NCBI GenBank assembly: GCA_000014925.1 | Contig: CP000474.1 | Span: 1 to 64,000 of the forward strand | Direction: 5' to 3' | Length of the DNA stretch: 64,000 nucleotides | From: Paenarthrobacter aurescens TC1 | GTDB taxonomy: Bacteria > Actinomycetota > Actinomycetes > Actinomycetales > Micrococcaceae | In this document: piece by piece, positions 1 to 12,381 of the stretch | How the letters are laid out: each line of letters begins with the position of its first letter | Position numbering within the stretch: position 1 is the stretch's first letter | The notes under the pieces: model-generated | Databases searched by the model: none | What the model was told of the DNA's origin: nothing | Seen by the model: only the letters and a program-made list of their open reading frames with translations | Made by a program: the position numbers and the translations under genes

Positions 1-1419
1 ATGACAGTAGACGAAGCCAACCACGCCAACACTGTCGGAAGTTCCTGGCGCAGGGTGCTGAGCCTCATGGAACAGGACGACCGGGTTTCACCCCGTCAGC
101 GCGGTTTCGTCATCCTCGCCCAAGCGCAGGGCCTTATCGGTTCAACACTTCTGGTGGCTGTTCCCAACGAACTCACCCGCGAAGTCCTCCAGACGCAGGT
201 CAAGGACGCCCTGGACGATGCCCTCCGCAACGTCTTCTCGGACGACATTCGCTGCGCAATCGACGTGGACACCGATCTGGTGCCCGTCCACGCAGAGCCG
301 GAACCCGCCGTCGAGCTTTCCTCAGTCTCTGACTTCGCAGAACCGAAGCCGCAGCCCACGCCGCCCAGCACCTCGCATGAGTTCGGCCGACTGAACCCGA
401 AGTACATCTTCGATACCTTCGTGATCGGTTCATCGAACCGCTTTGCGCATGCTGCCGCAGTTGCCGTAGCTGAAGCTCCGGCAAAGGCATACAACCCGCT
501 GTTCATCTATGGCGACTCAGGATTGGGTAAGACCCACCTGCTGCACGCAATCGGGCACTATGCCCGCCGGCTCTACAGTGGCATCCGGGTCCGCTACGTG
601 AACTCGGAAGAGTTCACCAATGACTTCATCAACTCGATCCGCGACGACGAAGGCACCAGCTTCAAGACCACGTACCGCAACGTGGATGTGCTCCTGATCG
701 ATGACATCCAATTCCTGGCGGGCAAGGATCGAACCCAGGAAGAGTTCTTCCACACGTTCAACGCCCTGCACAATGCCAACAAGCAGGTTGTCATCACCTC
801 CGATCAGCCGCCCAAGATGCTCGCCGGCTTCGAGGACCGCATGACGTCCCGCTTCGAGTGGGGCCTGCTGACGGACATCCAGCCGCCGGAACTCGAGACC
901 CGTATCGCGATCCTCCGCAAGAAGGGCCTCAGCGAAGGCCTTTCTGCACCTGACGACGCCCTGGAGTACATCGCCTCCAAGATTTCCAGCAACATCCGGG
1001 AACTTGAGGGCGCATTGATCCGCGTCACGGCCTTCGCGAGCCTCAACCGCCAGCCGGTGGATGTGGCCCTCGCTGAGATGGTTCTCAAGGACCTGATCAC
1101 CGACGACGGAGCCCAAGAGATCACGGCAAAGCAGATCTTGGACCAGACAGCTGACTACTTCAAGCTCAGCATGGAAGAGCTCTGCAGCAAGTCCCGTACG
1201 CGCACCCTGGTGACTGCCCGGCAGATCGCCATGTACCTGTGCCGCGAGCTGACAGATATGTCCCTGCCGAAGATCGGCCAGGAACTCGGCGGTCGGGACC
1301 ACACCACTGTGATCCACGCAGACCGCAAGATCCGCGAGCTGATGGCGGAGCGCCGTGTGATTTACAACCAGGTCACCGAGCTGACCAACCGGATCAAACA
1401 GCAGCAACGCGACTCCTGA
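1..1419 (+). CDS. dnaA: Chromosomal replication initiator protein DnaA
   Basis: This is the AAA+ initiator that binds DnaA boxes and opens oriC. The 472-residue product has the family layout: an N-terminal helicase-loading domain, a Pro/Glu-rich linker near residues 95-125, an AAA+ core and a C-terminal DNA-binding helix-turn-helix. Visible motifs are Walker A GDSGLGKT, Walker [10 protein letters not shown], and the domain IV signature [11 protein letters not shown] near residue 435. The ATG is the first base of the window, so its ribosome-binding site and promoter lie outside. The gene leads the usual dnaA-dnaN-gnd-recF order and is followed by a box-bearing spacer. Length and motifs are normal. 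Confidence 0.98.
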   Translation: MTVDEANHANTVGSSWRRVLSLMEQDDRVSPRQRGFVILAQAQGLIGSTLLVAVPNELTREVLQTQVKDALDDALRNVFSDDIRCAIDVDTDLVPVHAEPEPAVELSSVSDFAEPKPQPTPPSTSHEFGRLNPKYIFDTFVIGSSNRFAHAAAVAVAEAPAKAYNPLFIYGDSGLGKTHLLHAIGHYARRLYSGIRVRYVNSEEFTNDFINSIRDDEGTSFKTTYRNVDVLLIDDIQFLAGKDRTQEEFFHTFNALHNANKQVVITSDQPPKMLAGFEDRMTSRFEWGLLTDIQPPELETRIAILRKKGLSEGLSAPDDALEYIASKISSNIRELEGALIRVTAFASLNRQPVDVALAEMVLKDLITDDGAQEITAKQILDQTADYFKLSMEELCSKSRTRTLVTARQIAMYLCRELTDMSLPKIGQELGGRDHTTVIHADRKIRELMAERRVIYNQVTELTNRIKQQQRDS

Positions 1420-1994
1420 AATCCACACCGGGCCCGCCACTACATACCTTATTAACAGGTGCATGTGGATAAGCCTGTGGATACTTAAGGGGACAAGCTC
1501 GGTTAATGGGCTTAAAACCCTTAAGGCATCTGTGGATCGTTAAAAACTGCCCAGGGAGTTGTCCCCATCCACACCCTGTTTAAAACCCAGTTAACACACA
1601 ATCCGTGAACAGGGCTTAACCGCGAAACGACGCGGTGAGATCGAGTTATCCACAGTTTCCACAGCAGTTATTAACACTACGAATCCCAAAAAATTGAAAT
1701 CCCTCAAATAACAATCTCGTTCTGCCACACGTCCCGACCTGAACAGAGCAGACCAACAGCCCGGCCCAAGCCGGCCTGCGACTGTCCACATACGAGGGGG
1801 CAGGCCCGACGGGGATGGGTTAATCGCAGATCTTCCGGCTAAGCTGTCAGCAGCGCTCCCATCCTTGGGTCTGTTTGTAGTTCGCTGAGTGCGGACCATG
1901 CAGGTTCCGGTGCCGGACTGCGAAGATTTAGCGGCTTCCAAGCAGGAATCCGCAGCTACTACATGGCAGCAGCAATGAAAGGCGGCACCCTTCC
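1420..1994. other. oriC: oriC: dnaA-dnaN intergenic origin region
   Basis: This 575-base gene-free spacer has the features of a chromosomal origin. Perfect DnaA boxes (TTATCCACA or its complement) lie at 1464-1472 (minus) and 1646-1654 (plus). A one-mismatch box is at 1476-1484, and weaker two-mismatch boxes are at 1531-1539, 1565-1573 and 1655-1663. An AT-rich stretch at about 1667-1718, beside the 1646 box, is a candidate unwinding element. The promoter of dnaN should lie in its right part. Placement between dnaA and dnaN is the common actinobacterial arrangement. Function as origin is inferred from boxes and position. Confidence 0.85.
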
Positions 1995-3119
1995 GTGAAG
2001 TTCAGAGTCGACCGCGACGTCCTGGCAGAAGCCGTTACGTGGACCGCGCGGTCGTTGTCTCCGCGGCCGCCCGTGCCTGTGCTTTCCGGCCTCCTCCTCA
2101 AAGCCGAGGCAGGCACCGTTAGCCTCTCCAGCTTTGACTACGAGACCTCGGCGCGTTTGGAAATCCCCGCAGATATCGCTGTTGAGGGCACCATCTTGGT
2201 TTCCGGACGCCTGTTGGCAGACATCTGCCGCAGCCTTCCATCGGCGCCTGTCGAAGTGGAGACCGACGGCAGCAAGGTCACCCTGACGTGCCGTCGAAGC
2301 AGCTTCCACCTGGCCACCATGCCTGAGTCCGAATACCCCGCACTTCCGGCCCTCCCGGCAATCAGCGGAACCTTGCCGGGCGACGCTTTCGCCCAGGCCG
2401 TGTCCCAAGTGATCATCGCGGCAAGCAAGGATGACACCCTGCCGATCCTTACCGGCGTCCGCATGGAGATCGAGGATGACCTCATCACACTCCTTGCCAC
2501 GGACCGCTACCGGCTCGCCATGCGCGAGGTTCCCTGGAAACCTGTCACTCCGGGCATTTCCACCAGCGCACTGGTCAAGTCCAAGACCCTGAACGAAGTA
2601 GCTAAAACTCTCGGTGGCAGCGGCGACATCAACCTGGCACTTGCTGATGACGACAGCCGGCTCATTGGCTTCGAAAGCGGCGGACGAACCACCACATCAC
2701 TCTTGGTGGATGGCGACTACCCCAAGATCCGTTCGCTCTTCCCGGATTCCACTCCGATCCACGCAACAGTCCAGACTCAGGAACTCGTCGAGGCCGTTCG
2801 CCGAGTGTCGCTCGTGGCCGAGCGAAACACTCCGGTCCGCCTTGCCTTCACCCAGGGACTGCTGAATCTCGACGCCGGTACAGGCGAGGACGCACAGGCT
2901 TCCGAGGAGTTGGAAGCCCAGCTTTCCGGCGAGGACATTACCGTTGCCTTCAACCCGCATTACCTCGTTGAGGGCTTGAGCGTGATCGAAACCAAGTACG
3001 TTCGTTTCTCTTTCACCACTGCTCCGAAGCCGGCCATGATCACAGCCCAGGCTGAAGCGGATGGCGAAGACCAGGACGATTACCGCTACCTCGTGATGCC
3101 GGTCCGCCTCCCCAACTAA
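1995..3119 (+). CDS. dnaN: DNA polymerase III subunit beta (sliding clamp)
   Basis: This is the ring-shaped clamp that tethers DNA polymerase III to the template. The product is 374 residues, normal for the family, beginning MKFRVDRDVLAEAV and ending in the clamp C-terminus YLVMPVRLPN, near the protein-binding pocket. The start codon is GTG at 1995, with an AAAGG-like Shine-Dalgarno sequence a few bases upstream. It lies downstream of oriC and upstream of gnd and recF. Nothing is unusual. Confidence 0.97.
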   Translation: MKFRVDRDVLAEAVTWTARSLSPRPPVPVLSGLLLKAEAGTVSLSSFDYETSARLEIPADIAVEGTILVSGRLLADICRSLPSAPVEVETDGSKVTLTCRRSSFHLATMPESEYPALPALPAISGTLPGDAFAQAVSQVIIAASKDDTLPILTGVRMEIEDDLITLLATDRYRLAMREVPWKPVTPGISTSALVKSKTLNEVAKTLGGSGDINLALADDDSRLIGFESGGRTTTSLLVDGDYPKIRSLFPDSTPIHATVQTQELVEAVRRVSLVAERNTPVRLAFTQGLLNLDAGTGEDAQASEELEAQLSGEDITVAFNPHYLVEGLSVIETKYVRFSFTTAPKPAMITAQAEADGEDQDDYRYLVMPVRLPN

Positions 3120-3134
3120 CTGGCAGTCGTGGCG

Positions 3135-3152
3135 GTTCCGGAGCCCCGGAAC
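3135..3152 (+). terminator. Short hairpin after dnaN
   Basis: Seven-base arms GTTCCGG and CCGGAAC enclose a four-base loop 15 bases after the dnaN stop. No T-tract follows, so this may be an attenuating or mRNA-stabilising hairpin, not a strong intrinsic terminator. Confidence 0.3.
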
Positions 3153-3223
3153 AATCACGAATGCAAGCCACTTGGGCCAGCCCGTACCGTCTCCCGCCAC
3201 CTTCACAGAAAAGAGTTCACACT

Positions 3224-4108
3224 GTGCACATCGGACTGATCGGCCTCGGAAAAATGGGTTTCAACATGCGGGAACGCATGCGGAACGGCGGCATTGAGGT
3301 CACAGGTTTTGACCGCAATCCCGATGTCACGGATGTCGCGTCGGTGGATGACCTCATCGCTGCACTGCCCACTCCGCGGTTGGTGTGGGTGATGGTTCCC
3401 TCCGGCGCCATCACTGATGCGGTGGTGACGGAACTCGGCGAAAAGCTCAGCCCCGGTGACATGGTGATCGACGGCGGCAACTCGCGTTTCACGGAAGACC
3501 AAAAGCACGCTGCTGCACTTGCCGAGAAAAGCATTCGCTTCGCGGATTGCGGTGTCTCCGGCGGTGTCTGGGGCCTCCAGAACGGTTACGGCCTGATGGC
3601 AGGCGGTGCCGACGAAGACATCGAACTCGCCATGCCCGTTTTCGACGCTCTCCGCCCCGAAGGTGAACGAGCTGACAGTTTCGTCCACGTGGGCGGCGTT
3701 GGTGCGGGCCACTACGCCAAGATGGTTCACAACGGTATCGAGTACGGCCTCATGCAGGCATACGCCGAGGGCTACGAATTGCTAGCGGCAAAAGACATCG
3801 TGAAGGACCTTCCCGGGACTTTCCGTGCATGGCAAAAGGGCACGGTTGTCCGGTCCTGGCTCCTGGACCTCATGGTCAAGGCACTCGACGAAGATCCGGG
3901 TCTGGCCTCGATCGATGACTACGTTGAGGACTCCGGCGAAGGACGTTGGACCGTGGAAGAGGCAATCGCCAACGCAGTGCCCGCCCCTGCAATCACGGCT
4001 GCGCTCTTTGCCCGCTTTGCCTCCCGCGAAGATAATTCTCCGGCCATGAAAATGGTTTCCGCCCTGCGCCACCAGTTCGGCGGACACGCCACCCGTCCGG
4101 CCAACTAG
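3224..4108 (+). CDS. gnd: 6-phosphogluconate dehydrogenase, short decarboxylating type
   Basis: The enzyme oxidatively decarboxylates 6-phosphogluconate to ribulose 5-phosphate in the pentose phosphate pathway. The 294-residue product matches the short NAD-type GndA class, not the ~470-residue enteric form. Motifs are the N-terminal nucleotide-binding GLGKMG, VIDGGNS, and the catalytic [10 protein letters not shown]. The chosen start is GTG at 3224, because it puts the Rossmann strand right at the N-terminus. An in-frame ATG at 3161 would add 21 residues with no family resemblance. Placement between dnaN and recF is typical of Actinobacteria. Confidence 0.93.
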   Translation: MHIGLIGLGKMGFNMRERMRNGGIEVTGFDRNPDVTDVASVDDLIAALPTPRLVWVMVPSGAITDAVVTELGEKLSPGDMVIDGGNSRFTEDQKHAAALAEKSIRFADCGVSGGVWGLQNGYGLMAGGADEDIELAMPVFDALRPEGERADSFVHVGGVGAGHYAKMVHNGIEYGLMQAYAEGYELLAAKDIVKDLPGTFRAWQKGTVVRSWLLDLMVKALDEDPGLASIDDYVEDSGEGRWTVEEAIANAVPAPAITAALFARFASREDNSPAMKMVSALRHQFGGHATRPAN

Positions 4109-4131
4109 GCCGCAGGAGTCCTGCAAACGGC

Positions 4132-5331
4132 GTGTACCTAGAACATCTTTCGCTGACGGATTTCCGAAGCTACGCACAGGTCGACCTGAAACTCGGCCCC
4201 GGTGTGACGGTCTTGGTGGGTTCAAACGGAATCGGCAAGACCAACCTGATGGAAGCCATCGGGTACCTGGCCACGCTGAGCTCCCACCGGGTCAGCACGG
4301 ACGCTCCGCTGCTTCGTTTCGGTACGGAGCGCGCTTTGATCCGGGCCAAGTTGGTCCGTGGAGAGCAGTCAACGGTCATAGAGCTTGAGATCAATGCCGG
4401 CCGCGCAAACCGGGGACGCATCAACCGCAGCAACCCTGTCCGGGCACGGGACATACTGGGAATCTGCCAAACGGTGTTGTTCGCGCCCGAGGACTTGGCT
4501 CTGGTCAAGGGTGATCCTTCGAACCGACGTCGCTTCCTGGACGAACTGCTGGTGAGTCTGGTTCCGCGGCACGCCGCAACCCGCAGCGACTACGACCGCG
4601 TATTGAAGCAACGCAATGCTTTGCTGAAATCCGCACGTACCGGCAAGTTCACCGCCGGGCACGAGGCAACCCTGGATGTCTGGGACCAGCACATGGCCCG
4701 CGCCGGCGCAGAACTCCTGCATGCCCGCCTGGAACTTGTGGAGCGGTTGCGTCCCCACCTGAACAGCGCTTACGCGCAACTTACTGACGCTTCCAAGGAC
4801 GCCGGCGCTGTCTATCGCTCAACCATTCAGGGCGTACTTGACGACGACGGCGGTCCAACCGATCACGGAACGGAACCTTCGCCGTCGGTTGACGACCTCC
4901 GGCTGCTGTCCGTTGACGAACTCACTGAGCGCTACGTTCAGGCCTTCGCAGCATCGCGGAAAAAGGAACTGGAACGCGGTATCTCCTTGGTAGGTCCGCA
5001 CCGCGACGAACTGGAACTCGTTCTGGGGCAGGCCCCGGCCAAGGGGTACGCGTCACACGGTGAAACGTGGTCAATGTGCCTGTCCTTGCGCTTGGCTTCC
5101 TACTATGTGATGTTGGATGACGCCCGCACCGGTGGCACCGCTCCGATCCTGATCCTGATCCTGGACGACGTTTTCGCCGAACTGGATGTCCATCGTCGGC
5201 GTAAACTGGCTGCAATAGTCGCCGGTGCCGAGCAAGTGCTGGTGACTGCCGCCGTCGATGCCGATATCCCCGAGGAGCTGGCCGGACGGCGCGTAACCGT
5301 TGTTCCGGGAGGCATCGATGGCGAAGGATAG
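4132..5331 (+). CDS. recF: DNA replication and repair protein RecF
   Basis: RecF is an SMC-like ATPase that helps load RecA at gapped DNA and stalled forks. The product is 399 residues. Visible parts are the N-terminal [13 protein letters not shown], Walker [10 protein letters not shown] near residue 33, a signature-like region [10 protein letters not shown], and Walker [12 protein letters not shown] near residue 345. The start is GTG at 4132, 23 bases after gnd. The 3' end overlaps dciA by 14 bases, implying coupled translation. A normal member of the dnaA-gyrA neighbourhood. Confidence 0.95.
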   Translation: MYLEHLSLTDFRSYAQVDLKLGPGVTVLVGSNGIGKTNLMEAIGYLATLSSHRVSTDAPLLRFGTERALIRAKLVRGEQSTVIELEINAGRANRGRINRSNPVRARDILGICQTVLFAPEDLALVKGDPSNRRRFLDELLVSLVPRHAATRSDYDRVLKQRNALLKSARTGKFTAGHEATLDVWDQHMARAGAELLHARLELVERLRPHLNSAYAQLTDASKDAGAVYRSTIQGVLDDDGGPTDHGTEPSPSVDDLRLLSVDELTERYVQAFAASRKKELERGISLVGPHRDELELVLGQAPAKGYASHGETWSMCLSLRLASYYVMLDDARTGGTAPILILILDDVFAELDVHRRRKLAAIVAGAEQVLVTAAVDADIPEELAGRRVTVVPGGIDGEG

Positions 5332-5872
5332 CCGCGACGGACTACAACCCGGCCGCGAGCCGGATGAGATCGATGCTGCCCAGGCGGCTCTGAACCGCAT
5401 GCGCGAGGCCGCAGCGGCCCGTGGGGAAGTTCGGCAGCGCGCGCCCAGGCCCGGATCTGCTCCAAAACGCCAAGGGCTTCGGGATACCAGGGGTTTCGCC
5501 CAATTCCACGGCAGCGGCCGGGATCCCTTGGGGCTTGGAAAAGTGGTTGGCCGCTTGGTCGCCGAGCGCGGTTGGACGTCCCCCGTGGCCGTCGGTTCGG
5601 TTATGGCGGAATGGGAAACTCTGGTGGGACCGGACATCTCCTCCCACTGCACTCCGGAGAGTTTCACTGACACCACGCTGCATGTCCGCTGCGACTCCAC
5701 GGCTTGGGCCACTCAGCTTCGGCTGTTGAGCACGAGTCTTCTGGAGATGTTTCGCAATGAACTGGGCGAAGGAGTGGTCACCAGCATTCACGTGTTGGGG
5801 CCCTCGGCTCCAAGTTGGCGAAAAGGTGGACGCAGCGTTAACGGTCGTGGACCCAGGGACACTTACGGCTAA
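5318..5872 (+). CDS. dciA: DciA-family protein (DUF721)
   Basis: DUF721/DciA proteins assist loading of the replicative helicase in bacteria that lack DnaC or DnaI. The product is 184 residues. It has a low-complexity N-terminus rich in Ala, Arg and Gly followed by the conserved domain, with [20 protein letters not shown] and HCTPESF near residues 85-115. The ATG at 5318 lies inside the recF 3' end, so the two genes are probably translationally coupled. An upstream in-frame start at 5300 would add six residues. The helicase-loader role is family knowledge. Confidence 0.85.
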   Translation: MAKDSRDGLQPGREPDEIDAAQAALNRMREAAAARGEVRQRAPRPGSAPKRQGLRDTRGFAQFHGSGRDPLGLGKVVGRLVAERGWTSPVAVGSVMAEWETLVGPDISSHCTPESFTDTTLHVRCDSTAWATQLRLLSTSLLEMFRNELGEGVVTSIHVLGPSAPSWRKGGRSVNGRGPRDTYG

Positions 5873-8288
<2,416 letters not shown>

Positions 8289-8350
8289 GGCCCACACGGG
8301 CATCTGAATATTCCAGAACTGACATATACCTGAAACGGAAATCTTAGATT

Positions 8351-11020
8351 ATGAGTGACGAAACTCCCGAAGTCCCGGAACCGAACGACGTCGAGGATGT
8401 TGTTCTCGAAGGTGATGTGCTGACAGACCGCGTGGAGCAGGTGGACCTGCAGACGGAAATGCAGCGCTCCTACCTGGACTACGCCATGGCCGTGATCGTC
8501 GGCCGCGCCCTCCCGGACGTCCGCGACGGTCTCAAGCCGGTGCACCGCCGCGTTCTGTACGCAATGTTCGACGGCGGATACCGCCCCGACCGCTCGTTCA
8601 ACAAGTGCGCCCGCGTTGTGGGCGACGTCATGGGCACCTACCACCCTCACGGCGACATGGCGATCTACGACGCTTTGGTCCGCTTGATCCAGGACTGGAC
8701 CATGCGCTACCCGCTGGCACTGGGCCAGGGCAACTTCGGTTCGCCCGGTAACGACGGCGCGGCCGCACCCCGTTACACCGAAACCAAGATGGCCCAGCTT
8801 GCCATGGAAATGGTCCGCGACATCGACGAGGAAACCGTCGACTTCCAGGACAACTACGACGGCAAGAACCAGGAACCAACCATCCTTCCCGCGCGTTTCC
8901 CCAACCTGCTGGTCAACGGCTCCTCAGGTATCGCCGTCGGCATGGCCACCAACATTCCGCCGCACAACCTTCGCGAAGTCGCAGAAGGCGTGCAGTGGGC
9001 GCTTGATAACCCCACAGCCACGCGCGAAGAACTCCTCGAAGCACTGCTGCTGCGCATCAAGGGACCCGATTTCCCTACGGGTGCCACCATCCTTGGCCAC
9101 AAGGGCATTGAAGATGCTTATCGCACCGGCCGTGGCTCCATCACCATGCGTGCCGTGGTTAATGTTGAGGAACTCCAGGGACGTACGTGCCTTGTGGTGA
9201 CCGAGCTTCCCTACCAGGCCAACCCGGACAACCTGGCCATCAAGATTGCCGAACTGGTCAAGGACGGTAAGATCCAGGGCATCGCGGACCTTCGCGATGA
9301 AACGTCCGGCCGAACCGGCCAGCGCCTGGTGATCGTGCTCAAGCGCGATGCCGTGGCCAAGGTGGTCCTGAACAACCTTTACAAGCACACCCAGCTGCAG
9401 GACAACTTCTCGGCGAACATGCTGGCAATTGTGGACGGCGTACCGCGTACGTTGAGCCTTGATGCCTTCATCCGTCACTGGGTTGCGCACCAGATGGACG
9501 TCATTGCCCGGCGAACCCGCTACCGCTTGCGCAAGGCTGAGGAAGAAGCGCACATCCTGCGCGCACTCCTCAAGGCTTTGGACATGCTGGACGAGGTGAT
9601 TGCGCTCATCCGCGCATCCAACACCACGGAAGCGGCTCGCGAAGGCCTTATGGAGCTTTTGGAGATCGACGAACTCCAGGCCCGTGCCATCCTGGACATG
9701 CAGCTGCGCCGACTTGCTGCCCTCGAACGCCAGAAGATCCAGGACCGTCATTCCGAGCTCGAAGCGATGATCCAGGAGTACAACGCGATCCTGGCTTCTG
9801 AGGAACGCCAGCGCCAGATCATCAGCGAGGAACTCGCGGAGATCGTTGCCAAGCACGGCGACGACCGCCGCACCCACATTCTGATGGGCTTCGACGGCGA
9901 CATGTCCATGGAAGACCTGATCCCTGAAGAGGAAATGGTAGTCACCATCACCCGTGGCGGCTACGTGAAGCGGACTCGGAGTGACAACTACCGCTCGCAG
10001 CAGCGTGGCGGCAAGGGCATCAAGGGTGCGCAGCTGCGCGGTGACGACGTCGTGGAGCACTTCTTCGTGACCACCACCCACCACTGGTTGTTGTTCTTCA
10101 CCAACCTTGGTCGCGTGTACCGGGCAAAGGCTTACGAACTGGCGGAAGCCGGCCGAGACGCCAAGGGCCAGCATGTTGCCAACCTGCTGGCGTTCCAGCC
10201 GGATGAGCACATCGCCCAGGTCCTTGACTTGAGGGACTACCAGCAGGCTCCGTACCTGGTGCTGGCTACCAAGAATGGCCTGGTCAAGAAGACTCGGTTG
10301 GAGGACTACGACACCAACCGCACAGCCGGCGTCATCGCCATTAACCTGCGCGATGAGGACGAACTCGTTTCGGCCCAGTTGGTCAGTGAAACCGATGACC
10401 TCCTCCTGGTTTCTCGCAAGGGCCAGTCAATCCGCTTCACGGCCACCGATGATGCTTTGCGTCCCATGGGCCGCGCCACCTCCGGTGTGACCGGTATGAA
10501 GTTCCGTGAAGACGACGAACTACTTGCCGCAGACGTGGTCCAGGACGGCTCGTTCGTCTTCATCGTGACGGAGGGTGGCTATGCCAAGCGAACCGCCGTG
10601 GACGAATACCGTCTGCAGGGTCGTGGCGGCCTGGGCATCAAGGTGGCCAAGCTCGCTGAAGACCGCGGTGACCTTGTTGGCGCCTTGATCGTGCAGGAAG
10701 AGGACGAAGTCCTGGTAGTCATGGAGGGTGGCAAGGTGGTCCGCTCGGCTGTGACCGGTGTCCCTGCCAAGGGACGCGACACCATGGGCGTCATCTTCGC
10801 CAAGCCGGACAAGAATGACCGCATTATCGAGGTTGCCCGCAACAGCGAACGCGGATTGGAAGTGGAAGAGTCAGAGGACGGACTCGACGATGACGTAACG
10901 TTGGCTGCAAACGACGGCGCCTCCGAGGCGACCGTGACGGCCGAAACGGAAAACGACGCAGACCCGGAATTCGAAACGGGCGCGGAGCTGAACGAAGACA
11001 ATACCGGAGGTAACGAGTGA
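8351..11020 (+). CDS. gyrA: DNA gyrase subunit A
   Basis: GyrA is the DNA-cleaving subunit of gyrase. The product is 889 residues: a winged-helix/tower breakage-reunion domain, with the catalytic Tyr in APRYTET at residue 142, then a six-bladed C-terminal DNA-wrapping domain. The GyrA box [10 protein letters not shown] is near residue 555, and an acidic tail covers the last ~45 residues. In the quinolone-resistance region the sequence is [14 protein letters not shown], with Met103 where E. coli has Ser83. The stop overlaps the next start by four bases (GTGA). Confidence 0.97.
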   Translation: MSDETPEVPEPNDVEDVVLEGDVLTDRVEQVDLQTEMQRSYLDYAMAVIVGRALPDVRDGLKPVHRRVLYAMFDGGYRPDRSFNKCARVVGDVMGTYHPHGDMAIYDALVRLIQDWTMRYPLALGQGNFGSPGNDGAAAPRYTETKMAQLAMEMVRDIDEETVDFQDNYDGKNQEPTILPARFPNLLVNGSSGIAVGMATNIPPHNLREVAEGVQWALDNPTATREELLEALLLRIKGPDFPTGATILGHKGIEDAYRTGRGSITMRAVVNVEELQGRTCLVVTELPYQANPDNLAIKIAELVKDGKIQGIADLRDETSGRTGQRLVIVLKRDAVAKVVLNNLYKHTQLQDNFSANMLAIVDGVPRTLSLDAFIRHWVAHQMDVIARRTRYRLRKAEEEAHILRALLKALDMLDEVIALIRASNTTEAAREGLMELLEIDELQARAILDMQLRRLAALERQKIQDRHSELEAMIQEYNAILASEERQRQIISEELAEIVAKHGDDRRTHILMGFDGDMSMEDLIPEEEMVVTITRGGYVKRTRSDNYRSQQRGGKGIKGAQLRGDDVVEHFFVTTTHHWLLFFTNLGRVYRAKAYELAEAGRDAKGQHVANLLAFQPDEHIAQVLDLRDYQQAPYLVLATKNGLVKKTRLEDYDTNRTAGVIAINLRDEDELVSAQLVSETDDLLLVSRKGQSIRFTATDDALRPMGRATSGVTGMKFREDDELLAADVVQDGSFVFIVTEGGYAKRTAVDEYRLQGRGGLGIKVAKLAEDRGDLVGALIVQEEDEVLVVMEGGKVVRSAVTGVPAKGRDTMGVIFAKPDKNDRIIEVARNSERGLEVEESEDGLDDDVTLAANDGASEATVTAETENDADPEFETGAELNEDNTGGNE

Positions 11021-11736
11021 GTAATTCCGACTCATATCCCAAGCCGAGCACAGGTGTCCCCGGCGGACTCCGGCAGCCCGCGGGCAGCGCACAGGCAGGA
11101 ACGCCTGCAAGGCCCCAGCAGCGTCCCGGAACCGGTGCACCCGGAACCGGTGCTTCAGGGAGCGGAGCAGCAGGCGCACGTCCCGCAAGCGGCACCAACT
11201 CCGCTCAACGGCCTGCTGGTGCTCCCGGACAACGCCCTGCCACGGGAGCTCAGCGTCCCGCTGGTGCCCCGGGCCAGCGCCCGGTGCAGCCCGGCCAACG
11301 TCCGGCGGGCACCGCTCCCCAGCGTCCAGCGCAGGGTGCGCCCGGACTGGTGAAGCCGGCCCCCAAGGCAAAAGTTCGCCGTGCGCGCCTCTTGGTCAGC
11401 AAGGTGGACCCGTGGTCAGTACTGAAGATGGCATTCCTGCTGTCCGTTGCGTTGGGTATCGTCACGGTGGTTGCCGCGATCGTTCTGTGGACTGTGCTGG
11501 ATCTCACAGGCATCTTCGACCAGGTGGATAGCCTCCTCGGTACCCTGGCGGGTTCCGAAGGTGGCGGATTCGAACTGAAGAAGATTGCTTCGCTCGGCCA
11601 GGTGGCGTCCTTTGCCACCATCATTGCCGTAGTGAACGTGGTCCTCCTGACCGCACTGTCCATGCTGTCAGCCGTTCTGTATAACATTTCTGCAACGTTG
11701 GTTGGTGGCGTCGGCGTCACTCTGACCGACGACTAG
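11017..11736 (+). CDS. DUF3566-family membrane protein
   Basis: The product is 239 residues. The first ~110 are low complexity, made of repeated [15 protein letters not shown] units rich in Pro, Gly, Ala and Gln. The C-terminal ~120 residues are the DUF3566 domain with two membrane segments (about 143-170 and 195-225) and the motif [14 protein letters not shown] just before the first. This family always sits behind gyrA in Actinobacteria, but its function is not established. The GTG start overlaps the gyrA stop by four bases, so translation is coupled. The proline-rich repeats probably form a disordered cytoplasmic arm. Confidence 0.85.
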   Translation: MSNSDSYPKPSTGVPGGLRQPAGSAQAGTPARPQQRPGTGAPGTGASGSGAAGARPASGTNSAQRPAGAPGQRPATGAQRPAGAPGQRPVQPGQRPAGTAPQRPAQGAPGLVKPAPKAKVRRARLLVSKVDPWSVLKMAFLLSVALGIVTVVAAIVLWTVLDLTGIFDQVDSLLGTLAGSEGGGFELKKIASLGQVASFATIIAVVNVVLLTALSMLSAVLYNISATLVGGVGVTLTDD

Positions 11737-11743
11737 TCAAAAC

Positions 11744-11782
11744 CCCCGGAAATACGCCGAAAAGGGCGGAAATCCTCCGGGG
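11744..11782 (+). terminator. Putative terminator after gyrB-gyrA-DUF3566
   Basis: Outer arms CCCCGGA and TCCGGGG enclose an inner CGCC/GGCG stem, starting eight bases after the DUF3566 stop. There is no clear T-tract, so efficiency is uncertain. Confidence 0.4.
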
Positions 11783-11794
11783 AAATGCCTCGAT

Positions 11795-11824
11795 TTGAGA
11801 TCGGGCCGGGATGTGCTGTACAGT
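11795..11824 (+). promoter_or_regulatory. Candidate promoter of tRNA-Ile
   Basis: TTGAGA at 11795-11800 and TACAGT at 11819-11824 are separated by 18 bases. The -10 ends 25 bases before the tRNA, fitting a housekeeping sigma-factor promoter with a short leader. Confidence 0.45.
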
Positions 11825-11849
11825 CATATCTCGGCCCGATGAGGCATCG

Positions 11850-11923
11850 GGGCGTATAGCTCAGGCGGTTAGAGCGCTTCGCTGATAACGAAGAGGTCCC
11901 AGGTTCAAGTCCTGGTACGCCCA
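11850..11923 (+). tRNA. tRNA-Ile (anticodon GAT)
   Basis: A complete 74-base cloverleaf. The acceptor arms GGGCGTA and TACGCCC pair fully, the discriminator is A, the anticodon loop CTGATAA carries GAT, and the T-arm contains GGTTCAAGTCC. CCA is not encoded. It stands between the gyrase operon and DLW-39. Confidence 0.97.
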
Positions 11924-11970
11924 CGGAACCGAAAGAGGTTCAGGTAAAACTGAACCAGAATGAGGTGCTT

Positions 11971-12090
11971 GTGAAGAAGTTGCTGGTAGTAGTAGCAGCG
12001 GTAGTCGCAGGTGTCCTGGCCTATAAAAAGGCCCAGGAATCCGAAGCCCGGAAGGATGTCTGGAGCAAGTCAACCGACACGGTCGACTAG
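11971..12090 (+). CDS. DLW-39 family small protein
   Basis: A 39-residue ORF, too short for most gene callers, starting at GTG 11971 with GAGGTG just upstream. The protein is MKKLLVVVAAVVAGVLAY followed by KKAQESEARKDVW and a short polar tail. It has one N-terminal hydrophobic segment and a charged C-terminal half. Length, wording and place between tRNA-Ile and tRNA-Ala behind gyrA match the DLW-39 family of Actinobacteria, whose function is unknown. Probably a small single-pass membrane protein. Confidence 0.85.
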   Translation: MKKLLVVVAAVVAGVLAYKKAQESEARKDVWSKSTDTVD

Positions 12091-12160
12091 CCGAGGAGCC
12101 CGGTTTGAGCTGGTAAATACCAGTCCAGACATGGGGTATGATTGACGGGTTGCTTCTTAT

Positions 12161-12236
12161 GGGGGCATGGCGCAATTGGTAGCGCACCTGCTTTGCAAGC
12201 AGGGGGTTCGGGGTTCGAGTCCCCGTGCCTCCACCA
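12161..12236 (+). tRNA. tRNA-Ala (anticodon TGC)
   Basis: A 76-base cloverleaf with encoded CCA at 12234-12236. Acceptor arms GGGGGCA and TGCCTCC pair with one G-T wobble. The anticodon loop TTTGCAA carries TGC. A -10-like TATGAT lies at 12137-12142, 18 bases upstream, but no well-spaced -35 was found. Confidence 0.97.
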
Positions 12237-12240
12237 TAAG

Positions 12241-12274
12241 AAAAGTCCCGGTCAGAAATGACCGGGACTTTTGC
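12241..12274 (+). terminator. Intrinsic terminator after tRNA-Ala
   Basis: Arms AAAAGTCCCGGTCA and TGACCGGGACTTTT flank the four-base loop GAAA, four bases after the tRNA. The A/T-rich base gives termination potential in both directions. Confidence 0.85.
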
Positions 12275-12381
12275 ATTTAAGGTTGCTTTCCCAATAACTG
12301 GAGTAGGTGTTCTGATGCCTTACCTGCAGAGCATCTACGGCCGCTTGGTTGGGGAACCTCCCGCCACACTATGGTGGATCC

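Noticed and set aside
517..1464. A 315-codon frame antisense to dnaA
   Set aside because: It is a shadow of the dnaA reading frame; long antisense frames are common in high-GC genes, and the product resembles nothing.
11150..11340. Short direct repeats in the DUF3566 gene that might suggest a mobile or CRISPR-like array
   Set aside because: They are in-frame codons for Pro/Gly/Ala/Gln-rich protein repeats, with no spacers or flanking repeats.
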